Shown here in pieces: positions 19,536 to 29,557 of a DNA stretch of 64,000 nt (its first letter is position 1; every line of letters starts with the position of its first letter). The notes beneath the pieces are model-generated. The model was not told where the DNA came from. It made no database searches and saw only the letters and a list, made by a program, of their open reading frames with translations. Origin of the DNA: Serratia liquefaciens (GTDB lineage: Bacteria > Pseudomonadota > Gammaproteobacteria > Enterobacterales > Enterobacteriaceae); the NCBI RefSeq assembly GCF_027594825.1, contig NZ_CP088930.1:2169019-2233018 (forward strand), given 5' to 3'. Position numbers and translations under genes: made by a program.

Positions 19536-20957
19536 TTAAGTAAACTCTTTCTCCTTGATGGCAGTAGCGCCTGCTGCGCTGAGCTGCTCCTCCAGCGCCT
19601 CCAGCGTGATGCCCTTGGTTTCCGGCACTCTGGCGTAAATAAACCCTGCGCCAGCCAGGCAAATGACGCCATACAACAGGAAACTGCCCGCCGCGCCCAA
19701 TGCCGCATTCAGCAACGGGAAGCTATAGGTCAGGACAAAACAGGCCACCCACAGCGCAAAGGTACCGGCAGCCATCGCCGCGCCGCGAATGCGGTTGGGG
19801 AAGATTTCAGACAGCAGCACCCAGGTGACGGGAGCAAGCGTGACGGCATAAATAGCGATGGCAACCAACACCAACAGCAAGACCGGCAACCCCAACAGCC
19901 CATAGGCATAAGCCGCTGCCATCAGCAGGTAGATCACCGTTAATCCGCTGGCACCGATCAGCATCAGCCGGCGGCGGCCTATGCGATCCACCAGCGGCAG
20001 GGCCAGCAGGGTGAAGATCAGATTGATCAACCCGGTGGCGACGATCGATTTCAGCGTGTCGTTAATATCAAACCCTGCCGAAGCGAAGATCTCCTGCGCA
20101 TAGTTAAAGATCACGTTGATGCCGCACCACTGCTGGAATATCGCCAACACAATGCCAATCACCAGCACCGGCCGCACGTCGCTGCGCAACAGTGCGCTGA
20201 GCGGCACCTTGCGACGGTCCTTGTCCAGCGTATGGCGGATTTCCGCCAGCGTTTGCTGCGCATAACCTTCATTGCCGATGCGTCGCAAGACCTTCTGCGC
20301 CTGCTCGTGGCGACCGACCTTCGCCAGCCAGCGCGGCGACTCCGGCACCGCCAACATCAACAGCAGGAAGGCCAGCGCCGGCACCAGCTCGGCGCCAAAC
20401 ATGTAGCGCCAGCCAACCTGACCGTTCCAGCTGGTCAACAGCTCCGCCTGACCGGCATTGGTCGCCACCGGATCGGCAATCAGCAGGTTGATCAACTGCG
20501 CTGCCAGCACCCCAATCACAATGGTCAGTTGGTTCACCGCAACGAAGCGACCCCGCTGCGCCGCCGGGCTGATTTCGGCGATATACACCGGCGACAGCGC
20601 CGAAGCCAGGCCAATACCGACGCCACCGACAATGCGGTAAATGATAAAGGCGTCAAAACTGGTGGCCACGGCGGTGCCCCAGGCCGAGATCACAAAGGTC
20701 AAAGCGGCGAGCGCCAGCGGCAACTTGCGACCAAAGCGATCTGACAGCAGGCCCGAGATCACCGCGCCGAAAATACAGCCCACCAGCGCCGAACTCATCG
20801 CCCAGCCGGACTGGGCGGGATCGGTAATGCCAAAATAGGCCTCGTAGAAGGGTTTGGCTCCGCCGATGACCACCCAGTCATAGCCGAACAGCAGGCCACC
20901 GCAAGCGGCGACCAGGCAGATAGTCCAGACATAGGGCATGTTCAGTTTATTCGTCAC
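19536..20957 (-). CDS. MFS sugar porter (XylE/GalP-like)
   Basis: This 473-residue protein of the major facilitator sugar-porter family should be a proton-coupled hexose, pentose or polyol importer with 12 membrane helices. Family signatures are all present: GYDWVVIGGA in helix 1 (about residues 25-34), SDRFGRK after helix 2, PVYIAEISPAAQRG after helix 4, PESPRWLAK before the central loop, DRIGRRRL after helix 8 and PETKG at the end of helix 12. The start is a GTG at 20957 with AAAGGGG 6 bp upstream. It lies 18 bp after the DUF5107 gene, so the two are probably cotranscribed. A second transporter type in the same operon as an ABC importer is unusual. Confidence 0.93.
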   Translation of the reverse strand: MTNKLNMPYVWTICLVAACGGLLFGYDWVVIGGAKPFYEAYFGITDPAQSGWAMSSALVGCIFGAVISGLLSDRFGRKLPLALAALTFVISAWGTAVATSFDAFIIYRIVGGVGIGLASALSPVYIAEISPAAQRGRFVAVNQLTIVIGVLAAQLINLLIADPVATNAGQAELLTSWNGQVGWRYMFGAELVPALAFLLLMLAVPESPRWLAKVGRHEQAQKVLRRIGNEGYAQQTLAEIRHTLDKDRRKVPLSALLRSDVRPVLVIGIVLAIFQQWCGINVIFNYAQEIFASAGFDINDTLKSIVATGLINLIFTLLALPLVDRIGRRRLMLIGASGLTVIYLLMAAAYAYGLLGLPVLLLVLVAIAIYAVTLAPVTWVLLSEIFPNRIRGAAMAAGTFALWVACFVLTYSFPLLNAALGAAGSFLLYGVICLAGAGFIYARVPETKGITLEALEEQLSAAGATAIKEKEFT

Positions 20958-20975
20958 ATTCGTCCCCTTTCAGCA

Positions 20976-23900
20976 TCAGTTGGCCAAAACTTCGGCCAAC
21001 AGGCTGAATAAACGCGCTTTGTCATGCGCAGGATTGATCGCCAGCAACTCGCTCAACGTCTGCTGCGCCGCCGGTAGCTGCCCTAACCCCAGCTGCGCCA
21101 ACGCCGTAACCAACAGGCAGTGCTGCTGATGCGCCTGTTGCAGGTCATTGTCCAAGGCCATCAGATCCGGCAGCGAAACGGCAAAGAAATCGGCGCCAGG
21201 CGCGGCCCCTGACTGCTGGCTTGCCCATTGCTGCATTTGCCAGAATTGCTGTTCGGCCTGCGCCGACTGCCCGAGTTGCTTTTGCGCCATGCCGCGATAG
21301 AACAAATAATCCACCGGCTGGTCGTTGTAGTAGCGGCTCTCCGTCAGATCGCTGTGCCCGACGCAGGCCCGTTGCCAGTAGCCGGCGGCCGCATCGAGCT
21401 TGCCTTGTCGCGCGGCGCAGATACCCAGCCAATAGTAGATGTCGTTGTCGCTTTGCCCGGCCAGGCGGCCTTCCCCCAGATTCTGCGGGTAGTGCAATGC
21501 CGACTGCAGCAACTCATGCGCCTGCTGCGGTTCCCCCCGTTGCAATGCCTGGAATGCCAGCCGCTGCAGGTTGATCAGATACTGACCGGTCACTTTGCCT
21601 TCGCCGCCTTCCCACGGGTGGAACTCACGCTGTTGCAGGATCCGCTGCGCATCGCTCAGCCGACCGCATTGGTTGTAAAGGCTCAGCAATTCGGCGGTCA
21701 GGTCGTCCCGACGGGCCACTACCGGCAAATGTTGCTCCAACATAGCCAGCCGTTGATCAGGCGCAGTACCCAGGCGCTTGTTCAGTTGATCCAGTTCGAA
21801 CAGCAGGCGAGCGTCATCAGGCTGCAGGGCAAAAGCCCGCTGCAGATGAGCCAGCGCCACATCATGCTGTTTGAGCTTATTGAAGGCGTAGATCCCCAGA
21901 TTACGCCAGGCATCGGCAAACGTCGGTTGCCGCTCCACACAGCTCTGCCACAACGCTACCGCCTGCGAGTAGTTGCGTTTGCTGTAATGGAAACAGGCCA
22001 GCAGATACTGCGCGAAATCGCACCCCGGCAGTTGGCTGAGCATCTGCACTTCGTTCAGGGTATTGGGGAAACGTACCTGCCGGGCAAAGCTGTTTCGCGC
22101 TTGCGTCAATAATCGGTGGTATTCCTCGTCGCTTACCGCGCCTTTGCGCAGGCTGGCCAACATATAGCGCGGCAAGGTTTCCTGGCTGTCCAGCAGCGTC
22201 AATAATTCAATCGCCTGTTCTTTGGCTCCCCATTCACCGAGTTGGCCGGCGATGGTCAACGCATTGATCCCGCGGCAGCCGGTCACCGCCTTCAGGCGTT
22301 GCAGATCGGCCTCCGCGCGGGTTTGCGCATAGCGCAGGTAGTACAGGCTGTAATGCAACGGGCGGGCGACAAGCTGGTCATCGATATAGTCCAGGCTCTG
22401 TGCCCCTTTCCCCAGGCGTTGCAACAGCAGCGCCTTCAGGGCAATCAGCGGATAATGGCTGGCGTTCACGCTCAGGCTACTTTCACAAAACTCCAGCGCC
22501 TGCTGATACTCCCCGCGCCGCGCCGCAATCCGCGCCAGACCATAGAAACCGCCCGGTTTGCCATTACCGCTCCAGATGGCACGGTAGAAATCTTCGTAGG
22601 CGGCATCGTCGTTGCCCAATTGTTCCTGAGCGCAGGCACGGATCAGACTGGCTAACCCGCACTGTGGGTTACGGTTAAGGTTGTGGGCCCGCGCCAGCGC
22701 GTCATCCGCGTAGGCAATGGCAGGTTTAAAATTGGCGCGGTTATATTCCAACGTGGCCAGTGCCAGATTGCAGCGGTAATCGAGAGGATCCAACGCCAGA
22801 CCCCGCTGGTAGTAATCGAACGCCGAACGGCTGGCGTGGTGATACTGCTCCAGATGCTGGCCGATAAACCAGGCCTCATCGGCACTGGCGATCTGCTCTG
22901 CCGCCAACGGTGCCCTGGCAGGCTGCGGCAACTCGGCGCTTTCACTCGCCTGATGCTGGCGATAGCTGAGTACACAGCTGCCCTGCGCGTCCTGCAATTC
23001 AATCGTCAGGCGGCCAGAGAAATCGCCGGTCATGGTCTCCAGCAACGCCGCACCTGGGGTGAGATCGACACGCCGGTCGAGCAGCAACTGCTGGTCGCTG
23101 TCGCTGCGGATCACCAAGCGGTGCTGTGCCAGTGGCGCGACCGCATACAATCCCCACACCAGCTGCCGCCCGTCGCTTTCCAGTTTTAGCGCTGCACGAG
23201 TGTTGGCGTTCTGCACCATGCCCAGGGTGTTGTAGGGCAGGAAATTCTGCACGAAGCATTTTTCTTCGTAGGCATCGAGCCAGGTGAAATCCGGTTGGTT
23301 ATCGGTGTAAACCCCGGTCATCAGCTCAATGTAAGGACCGTTATTGTCGGTCAGGCTGCGATCCCAGGCCTGACCAAATTCGCCGTGGCCCCAGCTCCAC
23401 TGTTTCTTGCCGGGCGACACGTGGCGATCGGCGATATGCAGCAACCCGCCCTGCTCATCGTGGCTGTAAGCGCCCACAAAGTCATAGTCCGACTTATGCG
23501 CCATGTAAGACGTCGGTACCGGGATATTCTTGTAGCGTGAAATATCCACGCCGGCCGAATAATCCACCTTGTAATAGGTGCCGGTGGCAATAGGGAACGA
23601 AGAGACATCACGCTTGCCATGGTCAAAAACGGCGGTCACATCCGGCGGGAACACGCTCTGGTGATCGTCCCCGCCTTTCACCGCCGGGTTGGCCCACCAC
23701 AGGAAATGGCGCGGCGTCGGGTTGGCATTGAAGATCCTGGCGCTGATTTCGATCAGCGCGCGGTCAGGATACAGCGTGAAACCGGCCATCACCTGCAGCC
23801 CGCGCATCGGCTCCACTTCCCCCAGCCAGACGGTCTGCGCACCGCTATCGTGCTGCTGGATCTGGCAGTCCACCGGCATATAGGTGGTCGGGCGATGGTG

Positions 23901-24266
23901 TTGCGGCCAGTTGAACTCGATCCCCCCCGAGATCCACGGCCCCAGCAACCCCACCAGCGCCGGCTTCACCACTTCGTTGTGATAAACAAAATCACGCTGC
24001 TGCACTTTGTCGTAAGCCCGATGAATACGCCCGCCCAGCTCCGGCAACAGCATCACGCGCAGGTAGTCGTTTTCCAGATACACCGCCTGATAGCGACGCA
24101 GGGATTTTTCACCGCTCAGGGTGTCAATAACGCCATAGGGATAAACCGCACCGGACGATCCCTGATAGACCCGATTTTCCAGGAACATCGGGTGCGAATC
24201 CTGCTCGCCGGTGCCGTAAGTGGGTAATTCAACCTGCTCTTGCCAAACCTTGACTGTCCCGTGCAT
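20976..24266 (-). CDS. DUF5107 and tetratricopeptide-repeat protein
   Basis: This very large (1096-residue) protein has no signal peptide or membrane helix and is probably cytosolic. The N-terminal 380 or so residues match the DUF5107 type, a galactose-mutarotase-like beta-sandwich seen here as LLPELGGRIHRAYDK (about residues 73-87), GIEFNWPQHH (about 112-121) and LWWANPAV. The remainder, from about residue 465 to the end, is a string of TPR-like helical repeats (DYYQRGLALDPLDYRCNLALA is one, split across positions 490-510). Carbohydrate binding or modification is implied by fold, but no catalytic activity is established for the family to my knowledge. GAGG lies 5 bp before the start. First gene of the sugar operon and divergent from the ROK regulator. 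Confidence 0.85.
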   Translation of the reverse strand: MHGTVKVWQEQVELPTYGTGEQDSHPMFLENRVYQGSSGAVYPYGVIDTLSGEKSLRRYQAVYLENDYLRVMLLPELGGRIHRAYDKVQQRDFVYHNEVVKPALVGLLGPWISGGIEFNWPQHHRPTTYMPVDCQIQQHDSGAQTVWLGEVEPMRGLQVMAGFTLYPDRALIEISARIFNANPTPRHFLWWANPAVKGGDDHQSVFPPDVTAVFDHGKRDVSSFPIATGTYYKVDYSAGVDISRYKNIPVPTSYMAHKSDYDFVGAYSHDEQGGLLHIADRHVSPGKKQWSWGHGEFGQAWDRSLTDNNGPYIELMTGVYTDNQPDFTWLDAYEEKCFVQNFLPYNTLGMVQNANTRAALKLESDGRQLVWGLYAVAPLAQHRLVIRSDSDQQLLLDRRVDLTPGAALLETMTGDFSGRLTIELQDAQGSCVLSYRQHQASESAELPQPARAPLAAEQIASADEAWFIGQHLEQYHHASRSAFDYYQRGLALDPLDYRCNLALATLEYNRANFKPAIAYADDALARAHNLNRNPQCGLASLIRACAQEQLGNDDAAYEDFYRAIWSGNGKPGGFYGLARIAARRGEYQQALEFCESSLSVNASHYPLIALKALLLQRLGKGAQSLDYIDDQLVARPLHYSLYYLRYAQTRAEADLQRLKAVTGCRGINALTIAGQLGEWGAKEQAIELLTLLDSQETLPRYMLASLRKGAVSDEEYHRLLTQARNSFARQVRFPNTLNEVQMLSQLPGCDFAQYLLACFHYSKRNYSQAVALWQSCVERQPTFADAWRNLGIYAFNKLKQHDVALAHLQRAFALQPDDARLLFELDQLNKRLGTAPDQRLAMLEQHLPVVARRDDLTAELLSLYNQCGRLSDAQRILQQREFHPWEGGEGKVTGQYLINLQRLAFQALQRGEPQQAHELLQSALHYPQNLGEGRLAGQSDNDIYYWLGICAARQGKLDAAAGYWQRACVGHSDLTESRYYNDQPVDYLFYRGMAQKQLGQSAQAEQQFWQMQQWASQQSGAAPGADFFAVSLPDLMALDNDLQQAHQQHCLLVTALAQLGLGQLPAAQQTLSELLAINPAHDKARLFSLLAEVLAN

Positions 24267-24373
24267 GTTTTCCTCACTAAAAATACTGAAGGTTGCGTTT
24301 CAGGCAGTCTAGATGACAGAATTGCTTGCTTTCTGCGCTACCATCACGCAATACAGTAAACGAGGTTTAATGA

Positions 24374-25576
24374 ATGGCATTGCAAGGGTTGAATAACCAA
24401 CGGGTGCGCAATTTTAATAAACGGGTGCTGTGCGCGCTGCTGTATCGGGAAAAGATCGCCAGTAAATCGACGCTGGCACGGCTTTCGCAGCTGTCTATTC
24501 CCGCCGTCGGCAAAATTCTTGATGAACTGCAGGCAGAACGGCGGGTTGAGCACGACCAGCAGAATTTACACCGTCGCGGCTTGGGGGGCGGCAGTTACCG
24601 CATCGCCGCCGCCGGGCAACGGATCCTGTGCCTGAACGTGTCGCCCTATCTGATTGAAAGCATCGTGGTGGATGGCCTGATCACGCCGTGCAGCGCCTTC
24701 ACCCCGCAACCAATCGTGGCCACCACGCCGCAGGCGATGCTGCAGGAAATGGTGCAAATCTATCATCTGCACAGCCGCCAACAGGGCATGCCGCTGAAAA
24801 TAGCCTTGTCGATCCACGGCCAGGTCAACCCGCTGACCGGCGTGTCGCAGCGTATGCCACAGGCCCCGTGGGAAGGACCGGTGGAGATAAAATACCTGCT
24901 GGAAGAGCGCCTGAAGACCGAGGTCTTGCTGGATAACGACTGCGTGATGCTGGGGCTGGCGGAAAAGTGGCAAAATAACGCCAATGCGCAGGACTTCTGC
25001 GTGATTAACGTCGATTACGGCATCGGCTCGTCGTTCGTGATTAACCAGCAGATTTACCGGGGCAGCCTGTTCGGCAGCGGCCAGATTGGCCACACCATCG
25101 TCGATCCCGATGGCAGCCTGTGCTCCTGTGGCCGTTACGGCTGTCTGGAAACCATCGCCTCGCTGTCGGCACTGAAGAAAAAGGCGCGCATCCAGCTAAA
25201 GGTCGCCCCCAGACTGCCGCCCGAAGGCGAAAGGCTTAAAACTCCCACCACCGCCGAATTGATCGCCCGTTATCATCAAGGGGATGCAGCCTTGCAGGTG
25301 TTGGTGCAGCGTGCCGCCCAGGCGATTGGCCTGAGTCTGTATAACTTCCTAAATATCTTAAATATTAACCGTATTTACCTTTATGGCCGCAGCTGTGGCT
25401 TTGGTCAGGCCTGGCTGGAGACCATCATCAGCCAGACCGGGTTCAACCCCTTCGATCGTCACGACCAGATCCAGACTCAAGCAACGCACATCGGTTTTGG
25501 TCAGCTGACGCGCGCGCAGCAGGTGATGGGAATTGGCTATCTGTATGTCGAACAGGCACTGACGGAGATGCTATGA
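24374..25576 (+). CDS. ROK-family transcriptional regulator (NagC/Mlc-like)
   Basis: This 400-residue protein has an N-terminal winged helix (about residues 1-75; SKSTLARLSQLSIPAVGKIL as recognition region) and a C-terminal ROK sugar-kinase-like domain. The ROK zinc motif CSCGRYGCLE (about residues 253-262) and the preceding GQIGHTIVDPDG are intact. NVDYGIGSS replaces the usual DIGGTG-type phosphate loop, as in regulators that sense sugar rather than phosphorylate it. It is divergent from the DUF5107 operon, 107 bp away, so it probably represses or activates that operon in response to the transported sugar. Confidence 0.9.
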   Translation: MALQGLNNQRVRNFNKRVLCALLYREKIASKSTLARLSQLSIPAVGKILDELQAERRVEHDQQNLHRRGLGGGSYRIAAAGQRILCLNVSPYLIESIVVDGLITPCSAFTPQPIVATTPQAMLQEMVQIYHLHSRQQGMPLKIALSIHGQVNPLTGVSQRMPQAPWEGPVEIKYLLEERLKTEVLLDNDCVMLGLAEKWQNNANAQDFCVINVDYGIGSSFVINQQIYRGSLFGSGQIGHTIVDPDGSLCSCGRYGCLETIASLSALKKKARIQLKVAPRLPPEGERLKTPTTAELIARYHQGDAALQVLVQRAAQAIGLSLYNFLNILNINRIYLYGRSCGFGQAWLETIISQTGFNPFDRHDQIQTQATHIGFGQLTRAQQVMGIGYLYVEQALTEML

Positions 25577-25613
25577 TGCCGACTTTATCCCAGCAAAAAC
25601 AATACGGAGCACC

Positions 25614-26219
25614 ATGAAACCCACCCTACGACTCTGGTCGCGCGCAGGCGTGATATGCCTGATGCTGATCCTGGCCGGTTGTTCCAGCAAAAAACCGCGC
25701 ACCAGCTATGATGCTCATGCTTTTGACGATGCGATCGAAGATGCTGCGGATAAATACGATGTCGATCAAAAACTGATCGCCGCGATGATCAAGGTGGAGT
25801 CCGGCTTTAATCCGGCGGCAATCAGCCGCTCCAATGCTATCGGCCTGATGCAGTTGAAAGCCGACACCGCCGGCTGTGACGCCTACCGTTACAAAGGGAA
25901 ACGCGGCTGCCCGGACGACGACGACCTGCTGGATCCGGACACCAATATTGACCTCGGTGCCGCCTACCTGGCGGTGCTGCAAAAGCAGCAGCTTAAAGGC
26001 ATCGACGATCCTGTCACGCTGCGTTACGCCACCATCATCGCCTACGTCAACGGCACCGGCGCACTGCTGCGGACCTTCTCCAGCAACCGTCAGCAAGCCA
26101 TCTCGATGATTAACAATCTGTCGCCGGAAGCCTTTAACTGGCACGTGCGCAAATACCATCCCGCACCGCAGGCACCGCGCCATTTGATGAAAGTCGAAGC
26201 GGCCTACGAGCAGCTCTGA
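25614..26219 (+). CDS. emtA: membrane-bound lytic murein transglycosylase E (EmtA/MltE)
   Basis: This 201-residue outer-membrane lipoprotein cleaves glycan strands of peptidoglycan endolytically to form 1,6-anhydro-muropeptides. The lipobox is LAGC with Cys23. The catalytic glutamate is Glu62 in IKVESGFNP, followed by the family motifs SNAIGLMQLK and the AYVNGTG segment (about residues 143-149). Length matches E. coli MltE (203). ACGGAG lies 4-9 bp before the ATG. It is 37 bp after the ROK gene but is separated functionally; a bidirectional terminator follows, shared with convergent ygiQ. Confidence 0.92.
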   Translation: MKPTLRLWSRAGVICLMLILAGCSSKKPRTSYDAHAFDDAIEDAADKYDVDQKLIAAMIKVESGFNPAAISRSNAIGLMQLKADTAGCDAYRYKGKRGCPDDDDLLDPDTNIDLGAAYLAVLQKQQLKGIDDPVTLRYATIIAYVNGTGALLRTFSSNRQQAISMINNLSPEAFNWHVRKYHPAPQAPRHLMKVEAAYEQL

Positions 26220-26232
26220 TTTTCAAAAGCAA

Positions 26233-26260
26233 AAAAGGAGAACCCGAGGGTTCTCCTTTT
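26233..26260. terminator. bidirectional terminator between emtA and ygiQ
   Basis: A 12-bp perfect inverted repeat (AAAAGGAGAACC / GGTTCTCCTTTT) with a CGAG loop. The A-run and T-run on either side make it suitable for terminating both convergent genes. Confidence 0.9.
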
Positions 26261-26282
26261 CATTTAAGCCAGTGCCTGACCG

Positions 26283-28448
26283 TTATGGTTTGCCGTTGCG
26301 AATCGGCTTGCGCGGCGGCTTATTGGACGGCGTACGCTGACGGGTGATGTCAGTGTGCTTGGTCAGCGCCGGACGAGTATGGCGCTGCAGCCGCTTGGCT
26401 TCGCGCTGTTCGTCAATGCTTGGCGCCGGCACCAGACACTCGCGACGGCTGCCGATCAGGTGTTTCATGCCCATGTCTTCCAGCGCGGTGCGGATCATCG
26501 CCCAGTTGGCTGGATCGTGATAACGCAGCAACGCCTTGTGCAGACGACGCTGACGATCGCCTTTCGGTATCACGACATCTTCACTCTTATAACCCACTCT
26601 GCTCAACGGGTTTTTGCCGCTGTAATACATGGTGGTGGAGTTCGCCATCGGTGACGGATAGAAGTTCTGCACCTGATCGAGACGGAACCGGTTTTTCTTC
26701 AGCCACAGCGCCAGATTCACCATATCCTCATCACGGGTGCCCGGATGCGAAGAGATGAAATACGGGATCAGATACTGCTCTTTGCCCGCCAGCTTGGAGT
26801 AATGGTCAAACAGCTGTTTAAACCGGTCGTAGCTGCCCATGCCCGGCTTCATCATTTTCGACAGCGGACCTTCTTCGGTGTGCTCCGGTGCAATCTTCAG
26901 GTAGCCGCCAACGTGGTGGGTAGCCAGCTCTTTGATATAGCGAGGATCTTCTACCGCCAGATCGTAACGCACGCCGGAGGCGATCAGGATCTTCTTGATG
27001 CCTTCCAGCGAGCGCGCACGGCGATACAGCTTGATGGTCGGTTCGTGGTTGGTGTCCATGTAGGTGCAGATTTCCGGGTACACGCACGAGGCGCGGCGGC
27101 AGGTCTGCTCAGCGCGCGGGTTGGTGCAGCGCAGCATGTACATGTTGGCGGTCGGGCCGCCCAGATCGGAGATCACACCGGTAAAGCCCGGCACTTTGTC
27201 ACGAATTTCTTCGATCTCGCGAATAATTGAGTCTTCCGAACGGCTCTGGATGATGCGCCCTTCGTGCTCGGTGATCGAACAGAATGAACAGCCGCCATAG
27301 CAACCGCGCATGATGTTGACCGAGAAGCGGATCATGTCATAGGCAGGAATGGTTTCCTTGCCGTAGGACGGGTGCGGAATACGCTGGTACGGCAGGGCAA
27401 ACACGCTGTCCATTTCCGGCGTGGTCAGTGGGATCGCCGGTGGGTTGATCCACACGTAACGGTCGCCGTGCGACTGCATCAGCGCACGGGCACAGCCTGG
27501 GTTGGTTTCATGGTGCAGAATGCGCGAAGTGTGGGCATACAGGACCTTGTCGGCTTTCACCTTTTCAAAAGACGGCAGCAGCACATAGGTTTTTTCCCAC
27601 GGCTTGGGCTTGGCGGCGCGCACGGTGACCGGTTTGGCTTCCGGCTCCGGTTTACCGCCGTCGGCACAGGGCAGATCGTCGCCGTAAGGGTTGGGGATAG
27701 GCTCAATGCGGCCCGGCTTGTCCAGACGGGTAGAATCCACACCGGTCCAGCCCGGCAACGCGCCTTTGCGCATCACCGCCGTGTTGCGGATGTCGTGGAT
27801 TTCACTGATTTTCTCGCCCGCAGCCAGGCGGTGTGCCACTTCCACCAGCGGGCGCTCGCCGTTGCCGTAAATCAGCATGTCGGCTTTGGAATCCACCAAT
27901 ACCGAACGGCGCACGGTATCCGACCAGTAATCGTAGTGAGCGATGCGACGCAGGCTGGCTTCAATGCCGCCCAGCACGATCGGCACGTCTTTATAGGCTT
28001 CTTTGCAACGTTGGCTGTAAACCAGCGTCGCGCGATCCGGACGCTTACCGCCCACGTTGCCGGCGGTGTAGGCATCATCGTGGCGCAGTTTGCGATCGGC
28101 GGTATAACGGTTGATCATCGAATCCATGTTACCGGCGGTGATGCCGAAGAACAGGTTCGGTTTGCCCAACCGCATGAAATCTTCTTTATTGCTCCAGTCC
28201 GGCTGCGCAATGATGCCGACGCGGAAGCCCTGCGCTTCCAACATGCGGCCGATGATCGCCATACCAAAACTCGGGTGGTCGACATAGGCGTCACCACTGA
28301 TAATGATCACATCGCAGCTATCCCAGCCCAGTTGATCCATCTCTTCGCGCGACATCGGTAAAAACGGCGCGGTGCCATAACATTCGGCCCAATAAGGCTT
28401 ATAGGAAAACAATTCACGATCGGGTTGGATCAGGCTGGTAGTGCTCAT
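26283..28448 (-). CDS. ygiQ: YgiQ-family radical SAM protein
   Basis: This 721-residue cytosolic protein is a member of the conserved YgiQ (UPF0313) radical SAM family. The 4Fe-4S-binding CxxxCxxC motif is [10 protein letters not shown] near residues 380-388, preceded by an N-terminal B12-binding-like region ([12 protein letters not shown], about residues 51-62). The C-terminal tail is basic ([18 protein letters not shown]). The reaction is not established. Its position between emtA and ftsP follows the enterobacterial order. The ribosome site before 28448 is weak. Confidence 0.93.
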   Translation of the reverse strand: MSTTSLIQPDRELFSYKPYWAECYGTAPFLPMSREEMDQLGWDSCDVIIISGDAYVDHPSFGMAIIGRMLEAQGFRVGIIAQPDWSNKEDFMRLGKPNLFFGITAGNMDSMINRYTADRKLRHDDAYTAGNVGGKRPDRATLVYSQRCKEAYKDVPIVLGGIEASLRRIAHYDYWSDTVRRSVLVDSKADMLIYGNGERPLVEVAHRLAAGEKISEIHDIRNTAVMRKGALPGWTGVDSTRLDKPGRIEPIPNPYGDDLPCADGGKPEPEAKPVTVRAAKPKPWEKTYVLLPSFEKVKADKVLYAHTSRILHHETNPGCARALMQSHGDRYVWINPPAIPLTTPEMDSVFALPYQRIPHPSYGKETIPAYDMIRFSVNIMRGCYGGCSFCSITEHEGRIIQSRSEDSIIREIEEIRDKVPGFTGVISDLGGPTANMYMLRCTNPRAEQTCRRASCVYPEICTYMDTNHEPTIKLYRRARSLEGIKKILIASGVRYDLAVEDPRYIKELATHHVGGYLKIAPEHTEEGPLSKMMKPGMGSYDRFKQLFDHYSKLAGKEQYLIPYFISSHPGTRDEDMVNLALWLKKNRFRLDQVQNFYPSPMANSTTMYYSGKNPLSRVGYKSEDVVIPKGDRQRRLHKALLRYHDPANWAMIRTALEDMGMKHLIGSRRECLVPAPSIDEQREAKRLQRHTRPALTKHTDITRQRTPSNKPPRKPIRNGKP

Positions 28449-28629
28449 TCTGGTGCTCTTTCACAGGTTAATTAATCGCCGGGCGGCGATTATACGCACT
28501 AGTGACAAAAAGAGCATGGTTATTTCACCGCTGGCCACAGCATCTCGGGCTTCCCTCTCGACTCCACGCGTCTGCGCGGTCATCATAGCGCATTCTGTTC
28601 GGCCCACCGGCCGACAGCGGAGGAAATTA

Positions 28630-29517
28630 ATGAGCGAGTTTTTAGCAGTAAAACCAATTCTGGCCCTGGGCAGCGCGATCGTTGAGGTGACGCTGACGCA
28701 GGAGCAAAAAGTAGGTGGCTGCGCGTTTAACGTCGCGCGGGCGCTCAGACGCCTGCAGGTCCCGGTGATCAACGGCATGCCGGTTGGCAACGGAGTATCG
28801 GCTGCGGCGGTTGAGGCCGAAATGAATCATCTGGATATGCCGGTACTGTTGCGCCATGGTCAAATGGACAATGGCCGCCGCCAGACACGGATGCACCCCA
28901 ACGGTGAGTCTCTGTCGGTGGTCGAACCCGGCTGCGAAACCCAGTGGAATAAAGCCCAGTTGGGCACGTTGCCCCTGACGGAAGACACGCTGATTTACAT
29001 CAGCGGCGAGCAGTTGGCCGGAGAAAGCGGCGAGGCCGTACGCGAATGGCTGACCAGATTGCCGTTCGACCAGTGGCGACTGATCGATCCCGGCCCGGGC
29101 ATCGCTCAATTGGATGAAGATTTCTTTGCCATGCTCAGCGACAGCCATAGCCTGCTGACGCTGAACCGTAGCGAAACAGTAACGCTGTGCGGCGCAGGTG
29201 ATACGCTCACCCTGGCCCAGGAGTTTGCCAGCGCGCACAATATCACGCTGATCTGTCGGTTGGATTGCGATGGCGTCTGGATATGCCGTGGCGATACCCC
29301 GCCGCTCCAGGTAAAGACCCACCCGGTGGACGTCGTCGACACCCAGGGTGCGGGCGACGCCCACTGCGCCGGCCTGCTGGCCGGGCTCTCCGCCGGTTGG
29401 CCGCTGCCGCAGGCGGTCGATTTGGCTAACCGCGTGGCCGCCTGCATGGTGGCCAGTCGGGGTGCAAGCAGCGCGCCGGACTGGCAACAGCTGCAACGGC
29501 ATTTTCCCGGCGTTTGA
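28630..29517 (+). CDS. PfkB-family carbohydrate/nucleoside kinase
   Basis: This 295-residue cytosolic kinase belongs to the PfkB (ribokinase) family. The N-terminal GGCAFNVARALRRL (about residues 34-47) binds substrate, and the C-terminal DTQGAGDAHCAG (about 238-249) holds the anion hole and catalytic aspartate in GAGD. AGGA lies 6 bp before the ATG at 28630, so the long upstream frame is not used. It is divergent from ygiQ and convergent with the xap genes. That setting makes a ribose, deoxyribose or nucleoside substrate plausible, but it is inference only. E. coli has no such gene at this site. Confidence 0.85.
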   Translation: MSEFLAVKPILALGSAIVEVTLTQEQKVGGCAFNVARALRRLQVPVINGMPVGNGVSAAAVEAEMNHLDMPVLLRHGQMDNGRRQTRMHPNGESLSVVEPGCETQWNKAQLGTLPLTEDTLIYISGEQLAGESGEAVREWLTRLPFDQWRLIDPGPGIAQLDEDFFAMLSDSHSLLTLNRSETVTLCGAGDTLTLAQEFASAHNITLICRLDCDGVWICRGDTPPLQVKTHPVDVVDTQGAGDAHCAGLLAGLSAGWPLPQAVDLANRVAACMVASRGASSAPDWQQLQRHFPGV

Positions 29518-29525
29518 CGCCAACT

Positions 29526-29557
29526 GGGCACGGTTTGCGTGCCCCTCTCCTTTTTCT
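29526..29557 (+). terminator. terminator after the PfkB kinase gene
   Basis: The stem GGGCACG / CGTGCCC with a GTTTG loop is followed by CTCTCCTTTTTCT. It sits between the convergent kinase and xapB genes, immediately after the kinase stop. Confidence 0.75.
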
